A stretch of 50,362 bases of DNA from Bacteroidetes bacterium UBA6161 (GCA_002422315.1 DIUJ01000074.1:2009-52370); one strand, 5' to 3'; counted from the first letter of the stretch, positions 17,545 to 26,212 are shown. Translations and numbers: made by a program. Notes: generated from the letters alone by a model not told the origin.

Positions 17545-18617
17545 ACATAGGTATGTGGAAACTCCTAGTACGGACTTACCATCTTGTTTATCTTTTTATA
17601 TTAAGAAACAAGATTTACCATCTTGTATTTTGGCTAGTATATATTCTCTTTGTATCTTACCTTGTTTCCCCTAGCTCTTCTTTTTGGGATGGAATTTTCC
17701 CCGCTAGTAGCATTATAAGCTTGCATGCATTAGTTGCATATTTCAATCTCTATCTTTTAATCCCTTCCTTTTTATACCATCGCAAATATTTTTTATACAT
17801 TTTTAGCCTAGGGCTTTCTATTCTGTTGGTTTGTTTCCCATTGGCAATTATCGTCTCTAACTTTTTCCCAAACAACACCTTTTTGGCCGCAAATAGTTGG
17901 ACCCCTTGGTTTTTCTTTGCCAATTCGCTTTATATACTTTTAACCGTATCGCTCACCTCTTTTACCCATTTATTTACCGAATGGTACAGAAAAGAAAGAA
18001 TAAACAAAGACCTAGAGAGAATAAATATTCAAAACGAATTAAAATACCTTAAGTCACAAATAAACCCTCACTTTCTTTTTAATAGCTTAAACAACCTGTA
18101 TGCCATGACCCTTAAAAAGTCTGACGATGCACCAGAAATGGTACTTCGGCTTTCTAATATATTAAGGTATGTATTGTATGAGACCGGCGAAGCAAAGGTG
18201 CCACTTGAGAAGGAAATAGACTATTTAAAAGACCTTTTAGAACTAGAAAAAATCAGGATTGGAGAGCGGGTAAATATAGAGCTAAAGGTAATAGGCAACA
18301 CAGAAGGAATACTTATTGAACCCTTACTATTTATCAATTTTGTGGAAAACAGTTTTAAGCATGGCATAAATACGGTTTGGGATGCCGCTTGGGTAAAAAT
18401 TTATATTGATGCTCTTTCAGAAGAAAATATCCTAAAGTTTGAGATAGAAAACTCGAAACCTATCGATAATAAAGAAGATAAAAACGAGAGACCGGGAGGA
18501 ATAGGTTTGATAAATGCTCAAAAAAGATTAAAATTGCTCTACCCAAACAAACACAAACTAGAAATTAAACAAACCGAACAAACATATTCCGTAAAATTAA
18601 TCTTAAACCTATCTTAA
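17541..18617 (+). CDS. LytS/YehU-type sensor histidine kinase (second copy)
   Basis: A kinase with four hydrophobic segments (~residues 20-145), a short coiled linker, the PF06580 motif INPHFLFNSLNNLYAM (phosphorylatable His 177 counting from TTG), ENSFKHG and GGIGLINAQKRL. Two starts are possible: TTG at 17541, overlapping the upstream stop, or ATG at 17553, four codons later; I favour the ATG on codon grounds, but coupling through the TTGA overlap cannot be excluded. Similar in plan to the kinase at 1760 but clearly diverged in the membrane part, so it presumably answers a different signal. The regulator gene follows 13 bases downstream. Confidence 0.92.
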   Translation: MNIGMWKLLVRTYHLVYLFILRNKIYHLVFWLVYILFVSYLVSPSSSFWDGIFPASSIISLHALVAYFNLYLLIPSFLYHRKYFLYIFSLGLSILLVCFPLAIIVSNFFPNNTFLAANSWTPWFFFANSLYILLTVSLTSFTHLFTEWYRKERINKDLERINIQNELKYLKSQINPHFLFNSLNNLYAMTLKKSDDAPEMVLRLSNILRYVLYETGEAKVPLEKEIDYLKDLLELEKIRIGERVNIELKVIGNTEGILIEPLLFINFVENSFKHGINTVWDAAWVKIYIDALSEENILKFEIENSKPIDNKEDKNERPGGIGLINAQKRLKLLYPNKHKLEIKQTEQTYSVKLILNLS

Positions 18618-18630
18618 ATAAAAATAACCC

Positions 18631-19359
18631 ATGGAAAAAGTAAAAGTAGTATTATTAGACGACGAACCTTTGGCAATAGATGTCTTGGAGTCGCATATTT
18701 CTAAGTTTCCACACATGCAAGTGGTAGGCAAGTTTCGCAATGTAAACGATGCAACCTCTTTTATAGAAAGCAACCCTGTGGATGTTCTCTTTCTAGACAT
18801 ACAAATGCCTCAAATCACTGGTTTGGAATTTGCCAAAACCCTAGAAGGAAAAGGAATAGCAATTGTATTTGTTACTGCCTATCCAGAATATGCAGTAGAT
18901 GCATTTAGCTTAGAAGCGCTAGATTATATGGTTAAACCTGTCTCTTTAGACCGATTCAAAAAGTCTGTGGAAAGACTGGAGGAGTTTTTTAAACTTCACC
19001 AATCCTATGACGATAGCAATGTGAAAATGGAAGAGGGTCATATTTTTGTGAAATCAGATTCTAAATACGTACGTTTGGCCTATGACGACATTGTGTATGT
19101 AGAAGCTTTTGCAGATTATGTAAAAATATATTCGCACGACGACAAACGTGTAATTACCCTTCAAACCATGAAAAACATGGAAAATGCACTGCCTTCTGAC
19201 AAGTTTATTCGTGTTCACAGGTCTTATATCGTGTCGCTTAGCAAAATCGTGTCTTTAAGCGGAACAGAAGTGACCGTAGGCAACAAAACTATCCCAATTG
19301 GAAAAAACTACAAAGACGCGTTTATGGCAGTAATGAACCAAAACAACTTTTTGAAATAA
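18631..19359 (+). CDS. LytTR-family response regulator (second copy)
   Basis: A 242-residue receiver plus LytTR protein: acidic pair at 10-11, phospho-acceptor Asp56 in FLDIQMP, and a C-terminal LytTR domain (from ~135) with IVYVEAFADYVKIY and FIRVHRSYIV. It aligns along its whole length with the regulator at 2767, including the shared TMKNME/TMKNLE segment, so the two are paralogues. It is transcribed with the kinase and small membrane protein upstream. MazG starts seven bases after the stop, so basal housekeeping transcription may also run through from this operon. Confidence 0.93.
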   Translation: MEKVKVVLLDDEPLAIDVLESHISKFPHMQVVGKFRNVNDATSFIESNPVDVLFLDIQMPQITGLEFAKTLEGKGIAIVFVTAYPEYAVDAFSLEALDYMVKPVSLDRFKKSVERLEEFFKLHQSYDDSNVKMEEGHIFVKSDSKYVRLAYDDIVYVEAFADYVKIYSHDDKRVITLQTMKNMENALPSDKFIRVHRSYIVSLSKIVSLSGTEVTVGNKTIPIGKNYKDAFMAVMNQNNFLK

Positions 19360-19366
19360 ATCCAAT

Positions 19367-20146
19367 ATGTCCGATTTTAAGGAAGCCCAAGCAGCTTTTT
19401 CTAGGCTGCTTGGGATTATGAATGAACTAAGAGAAAAATGCCCCTGGGACAGGGAACAAACCATAGAGTCTATCCGACACTTGAGCATCGAAGAAGTACA
19501 CGAACTGTCGGATGCTATCTTACAAAACAACCCAGAGGAAATTAAAAAAGAACTCGGAGACATTCTGCTCCATATTGTTTTTTACTCTAAAATTGGTGAA
19601 GAAACTGGAGCCTTTAATATCACCTCCGTAATAGATAGCCTTTGCGAAAAGCTTATTAGAAGACACCCTCATATTTATGGCAATACCGCTGCCGAAACTT
19701 CTGATAAAGTAAAAGAAAACTGGGAAAGAATAAAACAAACAGAGAAAAAAAATAACAAAAACGCTTCCTATTTAGATGGTGTACCTTCTTCTCTTCCTTC
19801 TTTGGTAAAAGCAACAAGAATTCAAGAAAAGGCTGCACAATCGGGTTTTGATTGGACCAATATAGAAGACGTTTTAAACAAGGTCAAAGAAGAGTGGAAC
19901 GAACTAAAAGAAGCAAAAAACCAAGCGGAAAAAGAAGAAGAGTTTGGAGATTATTTGTTTTCTCTTGTAAATTATGCCCGGTTCCTAAAAATAAACCCTG
20001 ACGATGCTTTAGAAAAAACAAATCTAAAATTTAAAAAGAGGTTTGAATACATAGAAACTCAAGCCAAAATCAAGGGTTTAAATATAGAAAACATGTCACT
20101 TGAAGAAATGGACGAATTGTGGAACAAAGCCAAAACCATACTTTAG
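19367..20146 (+). CDS. mazG: Nucleoside triphosphate pyrophosphohydrolase MazG
   Basis: A 259-residue protein with the two tandem MazG domains of the E. coli-type enzyme. The first carries PWDREQTIESIR and EEVHELSDAI; the second carries EEWNELKEA and EEEFGDYLFSLVNYAR. The acidic residues bind Mg2+. The enzyme hydrolyses NTPs and dNTPs to monophosphates plus pyrophosphate, removing damaged nucleotides. Length is normal. It lies seven bases after a LytTR regulator and 49 bases before metH. Confidence 0.93.
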   Translation: MSDFKEAQAAFSRLLGIMNELREKCPWDREQTIESIRHLSIEEVHELSDAILQNNPEEIKKELGDILLHIVFYSKIGEETGAFNITSVIDSLCEKLIRRHPHIYGNTAAETSDKVKENWERIKQTEKKNNKNASYLDGVPSSLPSLVKATRIQEKAAQSGFDWTNIEDVLNKVKEEWNELKEAKNQAEKEEEFGDYLFSLVNYARFLKINPDDALEKTNLKFKKRFEYIETQAKIKGLNIENMSLEEMDELWNKAKTIL

Positions 20147-20173
20147 CGTTCTACTTTAGAATAAGTATATTTG
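20142..20173 (+). promoter_or_regulatory. Candidate promoter for metH
   Basis: TATATTTG at 20166-20173 matches the -7 element TAnnTTTG. Twenty bases upstream is TTTA (20142-20145), three of four positions of the -33 TTTG, overlapping the mazG stop codon. The predicted transcript starts about 20 bases before the metH ATG. Confidence 0.45.
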
Positions 20174-20195
20174 CCCCCTCATTATTACTCGATTC

Positions 20196-22877
20196 ATGCA
20201 AAACCCAACTATTGAACCCCTTTTTAGACTAAGCGGACTAGAAGCCCTAACCGTAACAAAGCACACCAATTTTGTTAACATTGGCGAACGTACAAATGTC
20301 GCTGGTTCTAAAGCTTTTGCAAAATTGATTTTGAACAATAATTTCGAAGCTGCCATAGAGGTTGCAAGACAACAAGTAGAAAATGGCGCACAAATTATTG
20401 ATATAAATATGGACGAAGGCATGTTGGACGGAAAAGAAGCCATGGTTACTTTTTTACACCTTATTGCATCAGAACCCGATATTGCCAAAGTTCCTGTAAT
20501 GATTGACAGTTCCCGCTGGGAAATTTTAGAAGCAGGATTACAGTGTTTACAAGGCAAAGGTATTGTAAACTCTATTAGTTTAAAAGGCGGTGAAGAAGAG
20601 TTTATAAAACAAGCTACTCTAGTAAAAAGATATGGAGCAGCGGTAGTGGTTATGGCTTTTGATGAAGTAGGCCAAGCAGATACTTTTGAAAGAAAAATTG
20701 ATGTATGCAAACGCTCCTATGATATACTAGTAAATATTGTAGCTTTCCCTCCACAAGACATAATTTTTGACCCCAATATTCTTACCGTTGCCACAGGAAT
20801 GGAGGAACACAACAATTATGCTGTAGACTTCATAAATGCAACACGATGGATAAAAGAAAACCTTCCTTATGCAAAAGTAAGTGGCGGGGTAAGCAATATT
20901 TCTTTTTCTTTTAGAGGCAACGACACCGTTAGAGAAGCTATGCATTCTGCTTTTTTATACCATGCTATTGCCGCTGGCTTAGACATGGGAATAGTAAATG
21001 CCGGAATGATAGAAGTATATGACCAAATTCCGCTAGAACTATTGGAAAGAGTAGAAGATGTACTGTTAAATAGAAGAGCCGATGCCACAGAAAGACTTTT
21101 GGAATTTGCAGATACAGTAAAGCAAAACGGGAAAAAAATTGAGAAAGACGAAGCCTGGAGAAATGGATCTGTAGAAGAAAGGCTAAAGCATGCGCTCGTA
21201 AATGGCATACTCGACTATATAGAACCCGACACCCAAGAAGCCATAGACAAATACAAAAGGCCTCTGTTGGTAATAGAGGGCCCTTTAATGGCAGGAATGA
21301 CCGTGGTTGGCGACCTTTTTGGAAGTGGAAAAATGTTTCTCCCCCAGGTTGTAAAATCGGCAAGGGTAATGAAAAAATCTGTTGCTTTTTTGGAACCTTA
21401 TATGGAAGCTGAAAAAGAAATAGCCCTAAAAACAAACCCTAGTGCAGGCAAAAAAGGCAGAATATTAATGGCTACCGTAAAAGGGGATGTACACGATATT
21501 GGGAAAAACATTGTAGGGGTTGTTCTTACCTGCAACAATTATGAGATTATAGACCTAGGGGTTATGGTACCTAGTGAAAAAATACTAGCCGCTGCAAGAG
21601 AAAATGAAGTGGATGCAATAGGACTAAGCGGCTTAATAACCCCCAGCCTCGACGAAATGGTCTTTGTGGCCTCAGAAATGGAAAGGCAGGGCTTTAAAAT
21701 TCCTTTATTAATAGGCGGAGCTACCACTTCTCGTGTGCATACAGCAGTAAAAATTGCTCCAGTATATAGCGGTCCCGTTGTTCATGTTTTAGATGCTTCA
21801 AAATCTGTTCCTGTTGTGTCGGGGCTTCTGAGCGAAGAAAATGGGAAAACGAACGAACTTAAATATAAAGAAGAGTACAAAAAACTTGCAGAAGAACATG
21901 CTCTTCGACAAAAAGCAAAAGACAACTTAACCTTAGCAGAGGCAAGAAAAAACCCTTTACCTTTCAATTGGGACAATTATACTCCTCCTGTTCCTATATT
22001 TACTGGGGTTAAACAACTTGAAAATTTTCCAATAGACATACTTCGTAATTACATAGACTGGACTCCATTTTTCCAAACCTGGGAGCTTGCCGGAAAATTC
22101 CCCGAAATTCTTACAGATGAAGTTGTTGGCATAGAGGCAAGTAAGTTATATTCCGATGCTTTGGCTATGCTAGATAAAATATGTGAGGAAAAATGGCTGC
22201 ATGCAAATGCGGTTTTTGGCTTTTGGCCAGCATATAGTTTAAACGACAGTGTGTTTCTAGAAAACCAATCCACTTTCCATTTTTTAAGACAACAAAGAAA
22301 AATGGGTGCAGGCATTCCAAATTTATGTTTGGCAGACTATATTGCTCCTAAAAGCAGCAATAAAAAAGACCATATTGGTGGTTTTGCAGTAAGTACTGGC
22401 TTTGGCTCAGAACCTATTTTAGAGTCCTTTATTAAGCAGCACGACGATTACAACAGTATCTTGTTTAAAGCATTGTCCGACAGGCTTGCAGAAGCTTTTG
22501 CAGAATATCTTCACCTAATGGTTAGAAAAGAGTATTGGGCGTACGACACTTCTGAAAACTTAACCCCTATAGAGTTAATTTCTGAAAAATATAGAGGAAT
22601 AAGACCAGCGCCGGGCTACCCTGCTTGCCCCGAACATTCAGAAAAAAGAACCCTCTTTGACTTATTAGAAGCAGAAAAAAATGCAGGGATTGTTTTAACA
22701 GAGTCTTTTGCGATGTATCCTGCTTCTTCTGTTAGTGGTTTTTACTTTTCTCACCCCGATTCTAAATATTTTGCTGTTGGCAAACTGAGCAAAGACCAAG
22801 TAGAGGACTATGCTAGCAGAAAAAAGATAGAATTTGAGGAATCCGAAAAACTACTTCGCCCTGTATTGGGTTATTAG
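20196..22877 (+). CDS. metH: Cobalamin-dependent methionine synthase, lacking the homocysteine domain
   Basis: An 893-residue protein that starts at the pterin-binding domain (FVNIGERTNVAGSK, residues ~27-40; folate domain to ~290), followed by the B12 cap and Rossmann domains with GDVHDIGKNIVG, where His433 is the lower axial ligand of cobalt, and the C-terminal SAM-binding reactivation domain with RPAPGYPAC at 803-811. It uses methyltetrahydrofolate to methylate cobalamin. The ~330-residue homocysteine/zinc domain found at the N-terminus of E. coli MetH is missing. This split form is usual in Bacteroidota, where a separate homocysteine methyltransferase protein completes the reaction; that partner gene is not in this window. 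It is the last gene of the rightward block and converges with the minus-strand block. Confidence 0.95.
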   Translation: MQNPTIEPLFRLSGLEALTVTKHTNFVNIGERTNVAGSKAFAKLILNNNFEAAIEVARQQVENGAQIIDINMDEGMLDGKEAMVTFLHLIASEPDIAKVPVMIDSSRWEILEAGLQCLQGKGIVNSISLKGGEEEFIKQATLVKRYGAAVVVMAFDEVGQADTFERKIDVCKRSYDILVNIVAFPPQDIIFDPNILTVATGMEEHNNYAVDFINATRWIKENLPYAKVSGGVSNISFSFRGNDTVREAMHSAFLYHAIAAGLDMGIVNAGMIEVYDQIPLELLERVEDVLLNRRADATERLLEFADTVKQNGKKIEKDEAWRNGSVEERLKHALVNGILDYIEPDTQEAIDKYKRPLLVIEGPLMAGMTVVGDLFGSGKMFLPQVVKSARVMKKSVAFLEPYMEAEKEIALKTNPSAGKKGRILMATVKGDVHDIGKNIVGVVLTCNNYEIIDLGVMVPSEKILAAARENEVDAIGLSGLITPSLDEMVFVASEMERQGFKIPLLIGGATTSRVHTAVKIAPVYSGPVVHVLDASKSVPVVSGLLSEENGKTNELKYKEEYKKLAEEHALRQKAKDNLTLAEARKNPLPFNWDNYTPPVPIFTGVKQLENFPIDILRNYIDWTPFFQTWELAGKFPEILTDEVVGIEASKLYSDALAMLDKICEEKWLHANAVFGFWPAYSLNDSVFLENQSTFHFLRQQRKMGAGIPNLCLADYIAPKSSNKKDHIGGFAVSTGFGSEPILESFIKQHDDYNSILFKALSDRLAEAFAEYLHLMVRKEYWAYDTSENLTPIELISEKYRGIRPAPGYPACPEHSEKRTLFDLLEAEKNAGIVLTESFAMYPASSVSGFYFSHPDSKYFAVGKLSKDQVEDYASRKKIEFEESEKLLRPVLGY

Positions 22878-23106
22878 TATTTAACCTATATTCCTTAATG
22901 TACGCTTGGGAGGTATACATAACAGGAATAAAAGAAGAATTAAGTATCGGCGTTTAATACGGTTCAGAAAACAGTGGCCTGGAAAGCTACCTCATAAGAA
23001 GTGAAAAAGAGCAAGTGCTAATATAAAAGACAAAATCAAATATTGGTGTTTTTTTTCTTTTCTCGAAAGGGGGTTGCGTTTAATTAATAAAAATTCGTGT
23101 GATTAT

Positions 23107-23673
23107 TTAATCTAACCACCTTAAAGGTATTGTATATAAACTACTATCCATTTTTATTTCGCAATCGCATTTGTTTTCATAGCTATATACTAAATCTTTT
23201 TTTCCAATGAAATAGTCAAATAGGTTATATTCTTCAGAATCATATAGTAATAGTGAATTATTTGAAAAGTCCTCGCATTCCATAACTTTAATTTTATTAT
23301 CTATTTTGCCATCTATTCCTGCACTTAATAAAATATATCCACAACAAATTCCTGTCTTTTCTTCTATTTTAATGTAATAGAGGTTATGACTATTCTTTGA
23401 GTATGGGTCAATAATTGTTTTTTTTTGCAATGTGTTTAGTTCCTCTTTACTAAGGTAAGAAATATTATGAAAGTTAGACAACTCAATGTTGTTGGGAAAA
23501 CAACCGTTATTTGAATAAAAAAAAGATAACTTTTCTTCTATAAATTGAGGCAACTTAAAAACCGACATGTCAAATACTTCCTTTTCTATTTTACGTTCTA
23601 GTACTTTTAATCCAATAAAGAAAAAACCAAAAAATAAAAATAAGTAAAAAAAATATTTTCGGTAATGAAGCAT
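23107..23673 (-). CDS. Hypothetical membrane-anchored protein with a pseudopilin (GspG)-like C-terminal part
   Basis: A 188-residue protein with one N-terminal hydrophobic helix (residues ~6-23) and a soluble remainder. I do not recognise the whole protein. The stretch IIDPYSKNSHNLYYI followed by YILLSAGIDGKIDN resembles the end of type II secretion major pseudopilins (DPWGNPY ... SLGADGK), a region that binds calcium in GspG. There is no prepilin peptidase site at the N-terminus (no Gly-Phe-Thr-Leu-x-Glu), so it is at best a distant relative or an adapted fold. Cys-Asp-Cys and Cys-Cys pairs are present. It stands alone between the end of metH and the peroxidase operon, is AT-rich, and may be lineage-specific. 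Confidence 0.6.
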   Translation of the reverse strand: MLHYRKYFFYLFLFFGFFFIGLKVLERKIEKEVFDMSVFKLPQFIEEKLSFFYSNNGCFPNNIELSNFHNISYLSKEELNTLQKKTIIDPYSKNSHNLYYIKIEEKTGICCGYILLSAGIDGKIDNKIKVMECEDFSNNSLLLYDSEEYNLFDYFIGKKDLVYSYENKCDCEIKMDSSLYTIPLRWLD

Positions 23674-23733
23674 TGGAAATCAATGGTAGAGAAAAAGAAT
23701 TATATATGTTTGCTATCGTCTTGCTAAATTAAA

Positions 23734-23758
23734 TAGAAACTTACTCTAGAAACTTACT
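23734..23758. repeat. Two tandem copies of a 12-base repeat
   Basis: TAGAAACTTACT occurs at 23734-23745 and again at 23747-23758, separated by one base. The pair lies 61-85 bases upstream of the start of the minus-strand hypothetical gene ending at 23107, and downstream of the peroxidase gene, a position compatible with a regulator binding site. Function unknown. Confidence 0.6.
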
Positions 23759-23797
23759 ATTATAACTCTACTAGAATTTAAATAATTTTATTTAACA

Positions 23798-24982
23798 CTA
23801 GTATTTGAAGGGATCCGAAAACTTGGGGTTTCTAATTAAATTATTGTCTGTTAGCGTTTTCATAAACGCAATAAGCGCTTGCTTTTCGTTCTCAGAGATA
23901 TTTAATTGTATCGCTTTGCCTTGTCTTTTAAATTTAGAGTCTAAATGTGGATGGTTTTTTATCCCATGGCTATAATGGTCTACAACTTCTTCTAGTGTTT
24001 TAAACCTGCCATCGTGCATGTATGGTCCCGTTAATTCTATATTTCTAAGGGAAGGTATTTTAAACTTGCCTTGTTGCCTTCCATTGTCCTTATAATTCAA
24101 ATCCAGACCTATATTGGCAGTGCCTCTTGGGCTATTAGGGTCATCAAAAGGAATAATCATTAAATCATTGGTAGGAGGCATAGCAAAGTCCATTCCTCCT
24201 CTTCCCATTCCTCCGCCAGAACCATAAGGTCCGCCAGGAAAATCTGGAGCTGAGAAATTTTCTCCGCTATGGCATTGAGAACACATTAATCTTTCGCTTT
24301 CAAACAATGTTTTTCCAAACAATTCTAATCCCGTGAAATTCTTAAACTCATCTTTTCTTCCTTCATCAAACTTAGAGTTTTGAGAGAAAACTGAATTAAT
24401 AAAATGAGACATTGCTATAGAGATTTTACTTTCTGTTATCTCTTCGCTACCAAAAGCGTTTTTAAATAATTCTGGGTAATAGGAAATTTTTTCTAGTTTA
24501 TTAACTAGCATTGTTTGGTTTTCCATTCCCATCTCTTGGTGGTTAAAAACTGGTTGTAAGGCTAAATCTAAAGGCGATTTGGTTCTAGAATCCCAAAACA
24601 TGTTGTTGTTTAAAATAGGGTTTATTAAGCCCATAGAGTTTCTCTCTATCTCTACCCCTTTAAACCCTTTGTTTTTAGCTATACCATCTGCAAATGCTAA
24701 ACTTTGTATATGGCAAGTGCCACAAGACACCTTGTTGTTTATACTTAAATTTACATCGTAGAAAAGAACTCTACCAAGTGTTGCTGAATGATTGGAATAC
24801 ATTTGAGCGGTTGTGTCTCTAATCATTCCTTGAATCGTAGCTTTGCTTCCAAACCTCTCTATATTGTTATAATCGTAAACTGTTGATGGCAATTTTGGCA
24901 ATAAATTCAATGTATTTTCTCCTTTAAAACAGGATACTAAAACAAAACTTACAAAGGCTGTTATAATCCAAACTTTTTTCAT
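23798..24982 (-). CDS. Dihaem cytochrome c peroxidase/MauG-family lipoprotein
   Basis: A 394-residue exported protein. The lipobox VSC at Cys18 marks it as a lipoprotein. Two haem c sites are present: CGTCH (Cys87, Cys90, His91) and CSQCH (Cys234, Cys237, His238). The C-terminal GPYMHDGRFKTLEEVVDHYS is the family signature that supplies the Met/Tyr haem ligand region. Members reduce H2O2 with electrons from small cytochromes or act as MauG-like oxidases. A Gly- and Met-rich insert sits just after the second haem (~residues 246-268, GSGGGMGRGGMDF). The gene is last in the operon pheS-purK-two barrels, starting 28 bases after the second barrel gene, so the two barrel proteins may work with it. 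Confidence 0.92.
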   Translation of the reverse strand: MKKVWIITAFVSFVLVSCFKGENTLNLLPKLPSTVYDYNNIERFGSKATIQGMIRDTTAQMYSNHSATLGRVLFYDVNLSINNKVSCGTCHIQSLAFADGIAKNKGFKGVEIERNSMGLINPILNNNMFWDSRTKSPLDLALQPVFNHQEMGMENQTMLVNKLEKISYYPELFKNAFGSEEITESKISIAMSHFINSVFSQNSKFDEGRKDEFKNFTGLELFGKTLFESERLMCSQCHSGENFSAPDFPGGPYGSGGGMGRGGMDFAMPPTNDLMIIPFDDPNSPRGTANIGLDLNYKDNGRQQGKFKIPSLRNIELTGPYMHDGRFKTLEEVVDHYSHGIKNHPHLDSKFKRQGKAIQLNISENEKQALIAFMKTLTDNNLIRNPKFSDPFKY

Positions 24983-25010
24983 GTTGGTTTAATTAATATT
25001 CAAACTTATG

Positions 25011-25547
25011 TTATTTTTCTGAAATTAAAAAATTTATTCCTATACTAAGGGGTGGTTCTAATTGAAACAAAATATTTGGCTCTCCCACCAATAGCCTTAA
25101 ATTGGCATAAGTAGACAAAGAAATATGCTTTGTTATCTTATATTCTATACCCCAGCTCAAGCCTGGCCCAACAAGACTAGAAAAATCAGAAAAACTCTCT
25201 GATATAAGTATATTTAAATTTACTCCCTTTAAAAAATAAATTCTATTCGTTAATTTTCTTCTGTTTTCATATCCAAATGACAAAGAAACAAATTGTTCAT
25301 TGTTGAAAGATTCGTCGAAGAAAACACCAAAATTTGATTTAAATCCATGTACTCCTTTAAAACTTCTAGAATTTACTGCAAATGAATTAATATTTGGGTT
25401 TATATTGTTCATTGGAATAAGTTGAGATAAAAGTGGGTTTACATTAAACCCTATATATTTAACATACTTTGATTCGGGTTCTATTTCTTTAGCAAATAAA
25501 GAGTTAGTAATCAATATAAACAATATCCCTGTGAATACTTTTTTCAT
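25011..25547 (-). CDS. Hypothetical small outer-membrane beta-barrel protein
   Basis: A 178-residue protein with a signal peptide (residues 1-19, cleaved after LFA) and alternating hydrophobic strands typical of an eight-stranded barrel. It ends in SIGINFLISEK. I do not recognise a named family. It starts two bases after the stop of the upstream barrel gene, and the two share a layout (GFKS, then a SLGLE/SFGYE segment, then a SPLFGINWE/GPGLSWGIE segment), suggesting a tandem duplication with strong divergence. Role unknown; position ahead of a dihaem peroxidase suggests an envelope partner. Confidence 0.7.
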   Translation of the reverse strand: MKKVFTGILFILITNSLFAKEIEPESKYVKYIGFNVNPLLSQLIPMNNINPNINSFAVNSRSFKGVHGFKSNFGVFFDESFNNEQFVSLSFGYENRRKLTNRIYFLKGVNLNILISESFSDFSSLVGPGLSWGIEYKITKHISLSTYANLRLLVGEPNILFQLEPPLSIGINFLISEK

Positions 25548-25549
25548 AC

Positions 25550-26203
25550 TTAAAATGCTATAGATACATGAATAGTGGAAGGCATAAATACCGACAATTT
25601 ATATTGCTGTGTTTTTTCTAAACTCTGTTTAAAACCATCTTCTTCTAAAGTTCTAGAAATTAATTCTGTATTTATACGTATGTAGGATTCTGTGAAAATT
25701 CTCACCCTTTTTATAACTTCCCAATTTATTCCAAATAAAGGACTTATTCCAAAAATTTCTCTTGAATTTTGGAGTTTTATATCAAATGTTTTAGGAGTAA
25801 ATACGGTGGATACGGTGGTTTCTTGCTTGTTGAAATAAAACAGATCTATACCATAAAAAAACACCAGTGTTTTCTGTATTTTTATTCTTTCTTCTAAACC
25901 TAAACTTGCAGAAATAAAGGAGGTAGTATTGAATGTAGCAAAGTTTCTAAAATCATTGGATTCTACATAGTCTCCATTAATACCAAATCTCATGTACTTA
26001 GGATTTTCTTTTTTAGACAATGCTGATTTAAATCCAAAAACATATGGTTCATCGGGACTCGATAATAAAAGTCTGTTTCCAGAAAATTTTGCTAATGCAT
26101 TAGTTAAATTTAATGAAAATTCATTTTTATATCTTTTCTCTTCTATTTGTGCCATAGTATCTAAGCTAAATAGAAGTAAAAATAAAAATGTTATTTTTTG
26201 CAT
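25550..26203 (-). CDS. Hypothetical outer-membrane beta-barrel protein
   Basis: A 217-residue protein with a signal peptide (residues 1-18, ending TMAQ), amphipathic strands through the mature part, and a terminal aromatic residue in a beta-strand (TIHVSIAF) as expected for an outer-membrane barrel. No named family recognised. It starts nine bases after purK and is followed two bases later by its probable paralogue at 25011. The three envelope genes here are attached to an otherwise housekeeping operon. Confidence 0.72.
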   Translation of the reverse strand: MQKITFLFLLLFSLDTMAQIEEKRYKNEFSLNLTNALAKFSGNRLLLSSPDEPYVFGFKSALSKKENPKYMRFGINGDYVESNDFRNFATFNTTSFISASLGLEERIKIQKTLVFFYGIDLFYFNKQETTVSTVFTPKTFDIKLQNSREIFGISPLFGINWEVIKRVRIFTESYIRINTELISRTLEEDGFKQSLEKTQQYKLSVFMPSTIHVSIAF

Positions 26204-26212
26204 ACTTGTTGT

